Source of the DNA: Stromatinia cepivora
Taxonomy: Eukaryota > Ascomycota > Leotiomycetes > Helotiales > Sclerotiniaceae
DNA length: 64,000 bases
Reading direction: 5' to 3'
NCBI GenBank assembly: GCA_014898415.1
Contig: RCTD01000014.1
Location: forward strand, 1,426,001-1,490,000
Positions 31,956 through 43,873 of the stretch are shown here, one piece after another (position 1 is the first letter of the stretch; each line of letters starts with the position of its first letter). Below the pieces are notes generated by a model that saw only the letters and a program-made list of their open reading frames with translations, ran no database searches and had not been told where the DNA came from. A program made the position numbers and the translations under genes.

Positions 31956-33400
31956 GATGAGTAGTTAATATAATCAATTCCGAAATCGATCAAATTAATC
32001 GACCAAATTGATCAAATTGATTAAATCAACCAAATTGAACGAAATCGATAGGAGTAATGTTATATTTCGTTTTCATTATATTCAAACTTTCCTTTTGTAT
32101 AATTTTTGAAATAATTATAAATATGAGTTTTTTAAATATATTACTTTTGTATTGTTTAATGATAATAGTTTATTTATTATATGAAATTCGGGTTATATAT
32201 ATATTTATAATCAAATTTCTTTGAATTTGTATAGATTTATGATTTTTTCGTAATTGTATATATATATATTATTATAATATTTAATCTGTTAAATTGAAGA
32301 ATACTTTTCTTTTTTTTAGTTTTATAAATGAATTATTATTTATATAATTATAATTATTCTTTTTGCTTTTATAGAGTTTTATTCAATTAAATAATTGATT
32401 AGGATGATTAGATAATATTGAATTGATTAGATGAAATTTGTATAAAAGATATAATTATTACGAACCTCAACTACGAAACTAGGGCTAGCCGAAAGCGGGC
32501 CGAATTGTACGCTAGTTTGAAGAGTTTTTATTTATATAGAGGAGAATTCTTCAATACGATTAGAAAAAGTAATGAAAAGTTTTTGATTCTAAATCCGAAT
32601 CTATTGTTATTTGAATATTAATTGATTCTTTGTTATGATTTTTATAATTCTTTTTATTCATTCTTGAGAGCAATTCGTCGGTTAATTTTGGGAATAACCT
32701 CATTTTTTTTGATTTATTCAAGCTTTCGAATTTTGTCGAAAACTTTTCGGAATATTATCGAAAACCTTCGAAAACCCTTCGAAATTTATCTTCAAAATAT
32801 ATACGAATTTGATCTCAAAACAAATTTTCGAAAATCCTTCGGAATATTGTCGAAAATCTAACAAAAATATTATGAAAAACCTTCGAATTAAGAAAATCAA
32901 GAAAAACAAGAAAAGGAATTGAAAAGATTTATTCGAAAGATATAAATATGAGATACGAATCGAACTCTATTCTATTTTATGAAATTCGAAAGCGAATTTT
33001 TAAATTATATAAATCATTCAAACAAAAGGACGAAAAAATGAAAGCATATGGAGAATCTTCGGGATCCCATTGGAAAACTGAAGAATTTGAATATAAAAGT
33101 TGTTGGAAAAGTTGAAGATATTGAAGTTGAAGATATTGAAGTTGAAGATATTGAAGTTGAGATTATGATGAAGTTTTTGGTGCTATTTTTGAGGAGTACA
33201 ATGAGCGGATTCATATGTAATAATGATAATGATAAAACCTTTGATATTACTTTTGAGGAGTATAATGAGTGAATTTATATACAATAATAATTGCATTTTT
33301 GTTTTCAAAATAGAACCCTTTTATATTCTTCAATCTAATTAAAGATTATATTACAAAACAATATAAATTTCTAACTCATAAGTATTAAAGTATTACAAAA
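31956..33400. other. AT-rich degenerate repeat DNA
   Basis: No clear protein homology recognised. It contains clusters of TTCGAAAA words at 32730-32890, and a short plus-strand frame (33048-33272) with a 15-bp tandem repeat. Probably decayed transposon sequence. Confidence 0.4.
33111..33160 (+). repeat. 15-bp tandem repeat coding VEDIE
   Basis: Three and a third copies of GTTGAAGATATTGAA in phase with a 74-codon frame at 33048-33272, giving VEDIE repeats. A second duplication (TTTTGAGGAGTAYAATGAG at 33187 and 33251) follows. No gene is supported, but the repeats are cleaner than the surrounding decayed DNA. Confidence 0.75.
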
Positions 33401-34900
33401 ATCTTTATCAGAATAAGAAAAGAAATATATTTTCCGAAAATGAAGATTATAATTGAAAATATAATTGGAAATTGTAATATTTATATAAAAAATAAAATCG
33501 TTCGATATACACCTTATGGTTAATTCAAAACCCCTGAATTATCTATTCAATTATAAAAATCCATTATTTAAGATTTTGTAATAAAACTATTATTATCCAA
33601 AAATCCAATTATCCAAAAGGAATATGATTCTATTTTAATGATAACAAATAGATTAATCAAGTTCGTTTATATAATACTATTCTATAAAACTTGAATAATA
33701 GATAATCTTGTTTATATATTTATAAAAAATATAATTAGCATTTACAATATACTAAATGAAATCATCTCAAATAGAAATAAATTATTTATATCGAAATTTT
33801 GATTTTTTCTTATAATATTATTTAAAATCAAAAAAAAGCTTTCGATAATTTTTCATTCACAAATAAATAGTTAAATAAAATAATTAAATCAAATAATAAA
33901 AATCTACTTTTATTGTTATATTAATTATAAACAAAACAATTAGATTAAATTATTATTTTTAATACAATGCATATATAATATATCGGAAACGGAAATTACA
34001 AAAGTAACGCTAACCTTTGTTAATTTTAGATTCAATTTATTAATATATAAATCATTATTATTACAAAATACAAATACAGATAAAATTATAAAAGATATTA
34101 TAGAAATCAAAGAGTTACAAAAATAATTCTTTTTGGATTTACAATTCATTATTTTAAAAACAATATTATACTACAACAAATCACAAAATATAGAACCTAT
34201 TTTTAAAAAGAAAAATAAAGTTGATCTCATTCGAAAAAATATTCAAACAAAACAATCAAATAATAAACTAAATCATAAGAAACTAAGATTATTCAAAATC
34301 GATAAAATAATTGAATTAATTAATTACAAATTAAAACTATCATATATTATAAATATTCATTCAGTATTCCATATATTTTTATTCAAATCAGTATTATCAG
34401 AAATACCTGATATATTAGTAATAGAAATCGAATCAATAAACCCAAATGCCATATACAATATCGAAATAATACTAAATTGTAAATATATCAAAAACAAAAT
34501 CAAATATCTAATCAAATGATTAAATTATCTATATTCAGAAAATATTTGAAAATTCAAGAAAGATTTCAATTATCTTAAAAAGTTGAAAACATTTCACCAA
34601 TAATATCCAGACCTCCCCAAAAAGAATCCAAAGAACTTAAAAAAAAAAAAATCGAAATCAGCCAATATATTCGAACTAACTCCAACAAATATCGACAATT
34701 TGGAATTCGATTATTCTCTTTCTTTTTCTATACACTCCATTTCCATTCTTTTCTTTTCCTTTACTTTATCCAATTCATCAAAAGATTTAAAACCATATTA
34801 TAATATACAAAAAGCCTATTCACAAAAAGACTCCTTTATATATTCCAAACAAAACAATTTGATAAAAATCTCTTTTTTTTTATAACAAAATTTAATTTCC
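33400..34900 (+). pseudogene. Gypsy-type integrase C-terminal fragment
   Basis: Plus-strand remnant of a Ty3/gypsy polyprotein. The last part reads KVDLIRKNIQTKQSNNKL, KKLRLFKIDKI and INIHSVFHIFLFKS, which corresponds to the integrase C-terminal/GPY region just before the element end and closely resembles the equivalent part of the element at 43307-52346 (50,770-51,070). Reverse transcriptase is absent, and upstream frames carry stops, so it is a truncated, decayed fragment lying between the two family A LTRs. Confidence 0.7.
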
Positions 34901-35419
34901 TTTTTTTCCAATAATAATCAATCTTCATAATTAGGATCTACTATATTACATTTTATATTATCAACTTTTATACAATTATTATACCTTTTAGATTCTAAAA
35001 TCATTCAATATTCAATCCTTTGAAATTTGTAACAAAAATATAGTATTACAACAAAATAACCTTTAAAGAATCGAAAATATAAATTATAACAATTTGCAAT
35101 AGTTTTAATATTATAGATAAAAGGTATGATAAAAAAACAATTATTATATTATAATCTTTTAAAAGAATAATTCCATTTTATAAAAAACTTAGAACAAATA
35201 TTAAACTAGAAAAAGGATAATATTATAATGGTAATAGATAATCTGTTTTCATGAGTTTGGGTTATATATAAATCAATTTCGATTCACTCGAATTACTATA
35301 GGATTTCGATTATCTTAGAAATTCATATATACATACCACTAGAATATAAAAACAAATATACTGAATCACTTAGAATCACTAATAATCCAAAATGATTCAA
35401 AATGATTCAAAATCATTAA
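34901..35419. other. AT-rich degenerate repeat DNA
   Basis: No protein signal. Just before the second LTR is a short direct repeat of AAAATGATTC (three units near 35388-35412). Confidence 0.4.
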
Positions 35420-36030
35420 TGTGACGCACAAGAGCCGTAGTAGAGCTGAATAAACAGGGTCAATTATGTTCCTTAGAATTTATAACTGAAGAATTATGAT
35501 TTATAAGAAGCGATTAGATATATATATATAAATACCTATTTGTAGATTGTAGAGCTATGTATATATATTATTAGAGTTACTATTTTATTATATTAAATTG
35601 TATGATTTGTAATGTATATATATGGATGATTAGTTTATAAATTGATATAGGAGATAAGAGGTATTATGTGATTAGTCTTTTATGGTTTACAATTTGTAAT
35701 ACTATTTTCCTTTTCGGAAAAGTTCGTTTTCGAATGTTTTATTCCTTTGTTCTATTATTATTTCATTGAAAATCAGGTTTTGTGAAGGTTTATAAACTCT
35801 AAATCAATTAGATTGGTTATTTTGATTGATTTGGTCAATTTATTAGAAATTGATCAAATTAATCAAAATAATTGATCAAATTAATTAAAATAATAAATGA
35901 ATTGATTAAATCGATTAAATTGTTTATCAATTAATTAAATTAATATTGATTTGTATTTTTTTTGATTTGGGGAATCTTTGAAAGGAAAAAGTTTCAATAG
36001 AAAAAGAAAGGAAATTGAATTATGATATAA
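35420..36030. repeat. LTR copy 2 (family A), truncated by copia element
   Basis: Starts TGTGACGCACAAGAGCCGTA, direct orientation relative to copy 1, and aligns through ATTGAATTATGATATAA, where the copia LTR begins at 36031. The rest of this LTR is not found on the far side of the copia element. Confidence 0.75.
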
Positions 36031-36196
36031 TGTTGGAAATGAGGACATCATAGGATTAGAATTGAGGTCACGTGATCACAATGGTGCACAGACCATATTT
36101 GGGGATAACCTCAATTCTACTCCTATTAGAATTATAGATCCTTAGTTCAACCTATATAATCAATAATACTATTACTTTCTATATCAAAAGTTAATA
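36031..36196 (+). repeat. Copia left LTR
   Basis: 166 bp, TGTTGGAAATGAGG to AAAAGTTAATA. It retains many C and G (CACGTGATCACAATGGTGCA) compared with the right LTR. Confidence 0.85.
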
Positions 36197-39100
36197 GGTT
36201 ATAAGATCCGATTATATAATAGTAATTAGAAAGCAAAGCAAATCGAGAAAGGATTAGTATAACTAGTAGAAATGAAATAAAATGAAAATCAGAGTTTTTA
36301 TATAATATCATTGAAGTAGAGTTGAAATATAATAATACAATTTATAATTTATAATATTACAGGCCAAAATGGAAAGTAATCTATATAATACTGATACAGA
36401 ATTATAGCAGAAATGAAAAGCAAGTTTGTATAACTATAAGAAAATATATTATAATATAATTTTACGAATTTTCTTATTATTTTATTTTTATATTTCTTTA
36501 TTATTCTGAACCTATTTGTTATATATTTTTTAAGATTGTTTTAAAAATCTAAAGATTATCTTCGATACTCATCAAACAATAAAAAACCTTTACAAAATTG
36601 AAATCAAACAATCCTTCAAAACTCGATCAAAATAATTATAAACAATGATTCAAATAAATAAAGATATAATTGAAAAGGAAAGAATAATTTTATATAATTA
36701 ATTAAATATTAGATGAATATATATAGATTGCAGAATCTAATATAATATTTATCTATAAAATCAATGATCGTATATATTACAATATTGAGTTGAAATTGGA
36801 ATATTTAAAGAATAAAGCGAATATATTATTGTATATTTATATAACACTTAATAATAACGATGAAATTTTTACCAATGAATATTCAACAATATATATACTT
36901 TAAAGATATTTTAAATCAAAATATACCAGAATCAATATAATTATAACCAATATATATATAACAATAATCCAGAACTTCAAATTTCAATCCGATATTTATT
37001 CCAATATAATTATTATCGAAATTTGGAATAAATTGAAAAAGTATAAAAGGAAATTAAAGGCTATAAATAAAAGTTGTTGATCAATATATTAAAATACTAT
37101 CTTATTTTTGATTTTAATATATAATCTTTTAATTAATTATCAAAAAGTAATAGATATATTGGATATCCAAATCAATTTTAATATCGATGATAAGATCAAA
37201 TATTTACAAATTAAGGAACTTCATTTTAAGGATAAATCAAAGCGAGTATAAATTGTGAAAAGATTTAAATATATTTCTTGATATCAAGAATCAGATTTCG
37301 AGATCCTAAATAATATTTATAATTTATATCAAAAAGAAGATCATTATATATGAGATTATTTATATTTAATATAAATCAATAAATTCCTTTATAATTATTT
37401 TCATTATTAAAAGAAAAAGAGATCATCGAATCTAAAAAAGATTTACTTCAATAAAAAAGACTAAATATACTCTACTAATAATATTTTTGAATCAAACTTT
37501 AATATTAAGGATATAATAAAGAAAGATTATAATTTGATAAAGAAGATTATTAATAAAGCTTTCTTTAACAAATAATATATCAATATAAATATTTCTTTAT
37601 ATATATTTAATCAATCTTTATTATTCAGATCAATAAATCCTATTATCAAATAAAGAATAAAGATTGATGGGAGAGTGATGTATTATTGTTATTAGGATTT
37701 AATAGATATAATATATAAAAATAATTCTAAGATATTATTTTTAAATATATTATATATATTAAGATTAGAAGTAAACTTACTATTAAGAAAAAGGATCTGT
37801 AAAACAAGATTATAAAGGGAATTCAACTTTTATTATATATATTTTAAAAAGGATAATAAGAAAATCATTCATATTAGAATACAAAATAGAATATATATGA
37901 TTTTATATGTAATTAAAGGATACAAGAATATAATTCTTTATTTGAGTATATATTAAAATGATCAAAAAAAAAGCTTTTCTTTAAAAATAATCGATAATAT
38001 CAAAAGTATCGATAACGAATTAATATTCAAAGAGAAAAAGAGATACTTATTATAATATCGAAGATTCAATTATTTAGGTTCAAACAAAATCAAGAATCTA
38101 TATACAGTATTTAATATAATTAAATCAATAAAAATTTTAATTGAATTAGATATCTATAAAGTATATATATTTACCAAGATGATTAATTATATTCCGAAAC
38201 AATTAAATTTATACAAATCAAAGAAACTCGAACTTATATATTTCGATATTATAGGATTATTCTCAAAATTGATTCGAAGAAATTGTTATTTCATATTGAT
38301 TATTGATAATTATACAAAAATAAATTGAATTATATTATTTAAACAAAAAGACGATACAATTCAAATATTGAAAATTTGGAAAAAGGAAATGGAATTGATT
38401 ATTAAAGAAAAGATCATTATAATTAGAATTAATAATATATTAGAACTCCTACAAATTATTCATGAATAATTATCAAATATATAATCCGAAATTATAATGA
38501 TTGTTTTTTTATATCAAAACAAATCTATAGAATAGAATATAAGGATTACAAAAATAAATATAAAAGTAATATTAAAAGAAGCTGGATTATTATTAAAGTT
38601 TTGGGATGAAATTATAAAACATAATACTTATATCAGAAATCGTATTAATATTGATTTTAATATAAATAAAATAGATTAATTCTTTATAAAAACTTTTATA
38701 AATATAATATCAAATATAGAAATATATAAAATCTAGGGGAACAAATATTATACTTATATCAATCCCAAAATTATTCCGAAAAAACAAAGATATAACAAAT
38801 TATAAAATACTTCGAGAATTGGTGTATTCCTAGGATACTCAAAAGTTATGAACAAATATATCAAAATATATTCTTTAAAATTAAACTATACATTTCGATT
38901 AAACAAAATAATTATAAATAAATTTTATCAAAAAGAAGATTTGGATTTTAAATTAAGAAATTATGAATCAAATCCATAAAGAATTAAGAATATAGAACTA
39001 GATCGAAGATCTTGTAATAGATCAAAAACAAACAAAATACCTTCTTCATTTTCAGCACCTTTTCCATCCTCAATATCAAACACGATATCTATATCATCTT

Positions 39101-41361
39101 CATTCCAAACATTCTCTTTAATAGATATTATACTGAATTCAGTGATTATACCAAATACCCCAATTATCGAATTGAAATCAAATAAATTAGATATATCAAT
39201 ACTAATATACAATGAAAATGAAAATAGTAATATCCAAAAGATAAATCAAAAATCTTTTTCTAAAAATACTTCAGATATCGAATTTATCATTTTAGAGATT
39301 CTAATTCAAGAATCAATTTCTACAAACTCTGAATTTATATTAAAAGTAAAATTTAAGATTGTTTTAAATTTTGCTGATAAGTTTATTTCAATAGAATCAG
39401 AAAGCGAAGTAAATCTATAATTATTTGAAACCAAATAAAAGGATATAATGGATCTTAAAGACGAACCCCTAAAATATTTAATACAAAAACAGAAAAGAAA
39501 TATAAAATAAAATCCTAAAAGAAAACAGAAAAGTAAGATTATAAAGGCATTGATTACGATATCTATATAGATCAAAATTCAAAAAAGTATAGAATATATT
39601 ATAATTATAATTCTAATTATTTATAAAATGAATTTTTATATCAAAAACAAAATCATTTCAGATTTTATGATTTCATTAATAAATATAAATAATATAGAAA
39701 ATGTAATATATTCAATCGAAAAAGTTCTAAGAATCAAAATATCAAGAATTTATAAAGAAATAATATCGGATTGAGAATATTCTGAAAAATAAAAGAAAGT
39801 TATCCAAAAAGAAATTATATTTTTGATTCAAAATAATATTTAGAAAGAATATATATTCTTTAAAAGAAGTAATTTAATTTTAACAAAATAAATATTTATA
39901 ATTAAAACCAAAAATAACAAAATAGAATAATTCAAAGTAAGATTAATAATTCAAAGATTCAATTAGATATTAAAAAAAGATTACAACGAAATATTTATAT
40001 TAACAATAAAGTTAAATATATTCAAATTATTTCTAATTATTATTACAAAGGAAAATTTGGAATATTTATATTTCGATATCAAAAACGTTTTTATTAAATT
40101 ATATTTGAAAAAAAAAAATCTACTTTAAATTACCCTAAAATATTAAAATCGAAAAAGGATATATATTACGAATTCTATAAAGTTTATATAATTTGAAACA
40201 AATTAAAAAGAATTAGAATTTATTATTAAAGAAAAAGCTTTTAAATATAAATTTTGTATAAAGTTTGATAGATCTATATCTATATATATTCAAAGATTAT
40301 AATATAATATTATTGGTATATATCGATGATATTGTTATTGTATTATATATATCATTGTAAATCATTTGATTTGATGAAAAATTATTAATTCGTTTTAATA
40401 TCAAGAATCTAAAGAAAATTAATAAAATCTTAGATATTAAAATTATTCATAATAAAAAAGTATATATATTAATTATAAATTAAAAAGAATATTTTGATAT
40501 TATATTAATCAAATATAATATTATATATAAATAATATTAAATTAAGAAATTATTAATAATAGATTATATTCATCTCCAATTAATAATCGATAATAATGAA
40601 TTAGTAAATATAAATGAATATCAATAACAAATAGAAAATATAATTTATTCAATAATATATATTCGATTAAATATAATATTCTCAATTAGAAGACTTTTAT
40701 AATTTATAACAAAATCAATAAAACATTATATTATAATTTTGAAAAATCTAATACGATATTTATAATCAATAATCAAATAGAAATTATAATTTGGATCAAA
40801 AAGAATATAATCTGATATCTATAAAGAATATAATATATCTGATAATATAATAAAGATATATATAAATACAGATTAAATTAATAACAAATATAATCGGAAA
40901 AGTATTTTAAGGGGAATTATAATATTTTATAAAGATCATATATCGTAGATTAATAAGAAATAAATATTTGTAATTACCTTTAATACAAAATCAGAATATA
41001 TTACAATAACAATATTTATCAAATAAAGGAAATAGATTGTATAAATATTTAAAGATTTATTCAAATCAAATTATATTGAAAAGAATAAAAATACAGTTTA
41101 AATATTTGATAATAATCAAAGTACTTTAGTTTTAACTAAAAATCTATATTTATATAAACAATCCAAATATATAGATATTAATTATTACTTCATTAAGGAT
41201 TTAATAGAAAAGGAGAAAATTGCCATTAATTATATCAATATATATAATATAATTGTTAATGAAATAATAAAACCTTATACAAGAATTGTTTTCGAAAGAT
41301 TCAAAAAAATATTAAGATTAGTAATTTAAAAGGATCGAATAAGATATCCTTAATAAAGAAA

Positions 41362-41527
41362 TATTAGAAATGAAATCATTATAGGATTAGAATTAAAATT
41401 ATATAATTATAATGATATACAAACTATATTTAGGGATAACTTTAATTCTATTCCTATTAGAATTATAAATCCTTAGTTCAATCTATATAATCAACAATAC
41501 TACTACTTCCTGCACCAAAAGTTAACA
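41362..41527 (+). repeat. Copia right LTR, more heavily mutated
   Basis: 166 bp aligned end to end with the left LTR; most differences are C to T or G to A in this copy in its first two thirds, while the last 25 bp (CTTCCTGCACCAAAAGTTAACA) are less mutated than in the left copy. Confidence 0.85.
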
Positions 41528-42331
41528 TTTTGGTATAATTCTAAAAATCCAATTCGTCGATTCAATAGATTAAAATATCGACAAAAGGGTTATCTTTTTC
41601 AAAGCGATATATAATAATGAAATTATAATCAATTAGAACTTCTGTTTAACGAACTTATTAAGCATTAAGAGTTTTGATAATTATGAAATATTCGAAGATT
41701 TTATAATCAATATAAACCTTGATTTTATATAATAAACCGACGAATTCTGCTTTCCAATAATTAAAAGATCAAATGATTGATAATATTTCCTTATTATAAA
41801 CTTCATAGTTCAGTTCAATAGCAACCATAGTTTTGAAGAAATAAGTTATAGGAAATTAATCTTCACTATACTATTGTAATAATATATTAGCAATTATTTT
41901 ATCGAATATATTTGTTTTGAATATATAAGGGAATCAGTAATTATAATATTGCAGAAACAGAGCGAAGATAAGTTTTTTCTTTAAGATATTGAATGTGTTT
42001 TGATATACTTTATCAAATACAAATTTAATATTTGCTTTAATGAATTCATTAAAAGGTTTCATTATTATACTATAATCCTTAATAAACTATTGATAAAAAT
42101 TGCAAAAATTAAGGAATGATTGAATCTCTTTCATTATTATCGGAAAAACCCAATTCTTAATTATTTCAATCTTTTTAGGATTCATTTTTATTTTTTTAAT
42201 AGAAATAATAAAGCTTAAGTATTTAATATATATAATATTGAATTTATATTTCTTGAGATCTGTTTATAAATTAATGGTTTCTAATTATTTAAGAATTAGT
42301 TTAATATAAGTTTGATATTCTTTTTTGTTTT

Positions 42332-42640
42332 TATCACGGGATAGTATGATTACAGAGCACTTTCAGGGATCGGGGAATAGGGGGTACACGTGATTGGTAG
42401 AGTAAAAGAATTAAATGACTTGCCCTTGATTATATAAATCAAGAGCTGTATATATAGAACAAATGAGTGGTTATTTAGCCGATATACACCTTAATTAGGC
42501 TAGATCTTTGTTTATTAGGATATCAGGATCATTTTATCAATTGGTAGATTGGTAAGGGCTAGTAGATCCTTCATTCCGATTGGAAAGCATACGCTTTGAT
42601 CCTTCATAAGATACAGGGGATCACAGGGCTTTCCGTGACA
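42332..42640 (-). mobile_element. Solo LTR (309 bp) with GTTTT target duplication
   Basis: Ends are TATCACGG and CCGTGACA, i.e. TGTCACGG...CCGTGATA on the minus strand, a palindromic TG..CA-type LTR end. The host sequence GTTTT occurs on both sides (42327-42331, 42641-42645). A second copy of the same length lies at 53944-54252. This copy keeps many G/C (GGGGTACACGTGATTGG), so it is little affected by RIP. It interrupts the host reverse transcriptase just after the YLNDILIY motif. Confidence 0.9.
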
Positions 42641-43068
42641 GTTTTCGAAATAAATTAGAATATCGTTGAGGTATATTGTATAAAAGATATTTAGATAATC
42701 AAATAGAATATTATTTATATAATACTAATAAATTACAGAATCATTTGTTAATCCAAATAATATGATCTTGTATTTGTATAATCCATATTAAATTCGAAAG
42801 GTAATATACTCTTTCAAAACAGGATCTATTCTTATATAATAAAAAGTTTGATAAATATCGAGTTTAATAAAGACTTTAGTATTGGAAAGCCGAAAAAACA
42901 TTTCATCGATTAAAAAGAAAGGATACTAATCTTTATATATTAAAGAATTCAATAATTTGAAATTTATACAGAATCTTAAACTATTATTGAATTTCTTGAC
43001 AAATAGAATGAGTGTAATATAAAAGATTTAATTAAGTTTAATGAAATCTTTATTGAAATTATTCATAA

Positions 43069-43233
43069 TGTTAACTTTTGGTGCAGGAAGTAGTAGTATT
43101 ATTGATTATGTAAATTGAACTAAGGATTTATATTTTAGTAGGAGTAGAATTGAGGTTATTCCTAAATATGGTCTGTGCACCATTGTGATCACGTGACCTC
43201 AATTCTAATCCTATGATGGCTTTATTTCCAATA
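43069..43233 (-). mobile_element. Inverted solo copia LTR with CATAA/TATAA flanks
   Basis: Reverse complement of the 166-bp copia LTR, from TGTTAACTTTTGGTGCAGG to TTTCCAATA. Flanks CATAA (43064-43068) and TATAA (43234-43238) are a target duplication differing by one C-to-T change. It lies inside the host gypsy coding region between KKYI and NNFNKDFIK. It is nearly free of RIP-type changes. Confidence 0.88.
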
Positions 43234-43306
43234 TATAATATATTTTTTAACGATTTCCAATTGTTCTAGGAATATCTTATAAAACGGATTGTAATACAAA
43301 ACTTAT

Positions 43307-43873
43307 TGTTACAACGGATTAGTAATAGACTGTAGAATCACCAATGTATAGGCTATAATGGTATTATAGGCCTCGGTGATTCAGTTGCAGTATATCGGGG
43401 GACACTAGGCACCCAAGGGAGCCTCAGGCATGTATATAGTATTAGTCATAGGATACTCTAAATTATAGAATATAGTTCCTGGGATAATAGATCCTAGGAA
43501 AGATAGAATACAATAAGCAAGAAAGGCTTTGCTAGGATTAATAATCTCTTAAGGGATTAGCCCTAGGATAAAATAATAAATTAGAATAATAGTAGTCATA
43601 GGATTAATATTCTGTGATGGACAGTTCAGGAACGATAGTGCTTCAGAAGCGATTGGCTGTCCTAATTGTTTAAATGAAACAAAGGTTTATATAAGGAATG
43701 GATTTCATTATAATATAGAATTTTATATTTAAGAATAATCATTAGTTTTATTATTATAGTTATAAGAATTGTAATCAATTATCAACCTTATTGAATTCCT
43801 ATTTGAAATTTAGTCTAAATTATTTCGAGAGATTTTTAATCATTTCTATATAACTTTAGAGATAGCTTTTGTA
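43307..43873 (+). repeat. Left LTR of the 9.0-kb gypsy element
   Basis: Begins TGTTACAACGGATTAG and matches the right LTR through its whole length. Its first 350-400 bp are much less mutated than those of the right LTR. Its last few bases (ACA, as ATA) lie beyond the nested DNA transposon at 46061 onwards. Confidence 0.88.

Larger units (their letters stand above)
36031..41527 (+). mobile_element. Copia-type LTR retrotransposon, RIP-decayed
   Basis: About 5.5 kb bounded by direct 166-bp LTRs (36031-36196 and 41362-41527), starting TGTTGGAAAT (TATTAGAAAT in the right copy) and ending GTTAATA/GTTAACA. After the left LTR, GGTTATAAGATCC resembles the half-tRNA primer site of copia elements. Plus-strand pol remnants with many stops follow the copia order, integrase before reverse transcriptase: integrase near 38150-38460 (MINYIPKQ, ELIYFDIIGLFSK, LIIDNYTK) and reverse transcriptase near 39960-40350 (KLNIFKLFLIIITKENLE, YFDIKNVFIK, decayed YVDD). 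No intact ORF remains. The 5-bp flanks (TATAA, TTTTG) do not match, so the ends may not come from one insertion. Confidence 0.82.
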
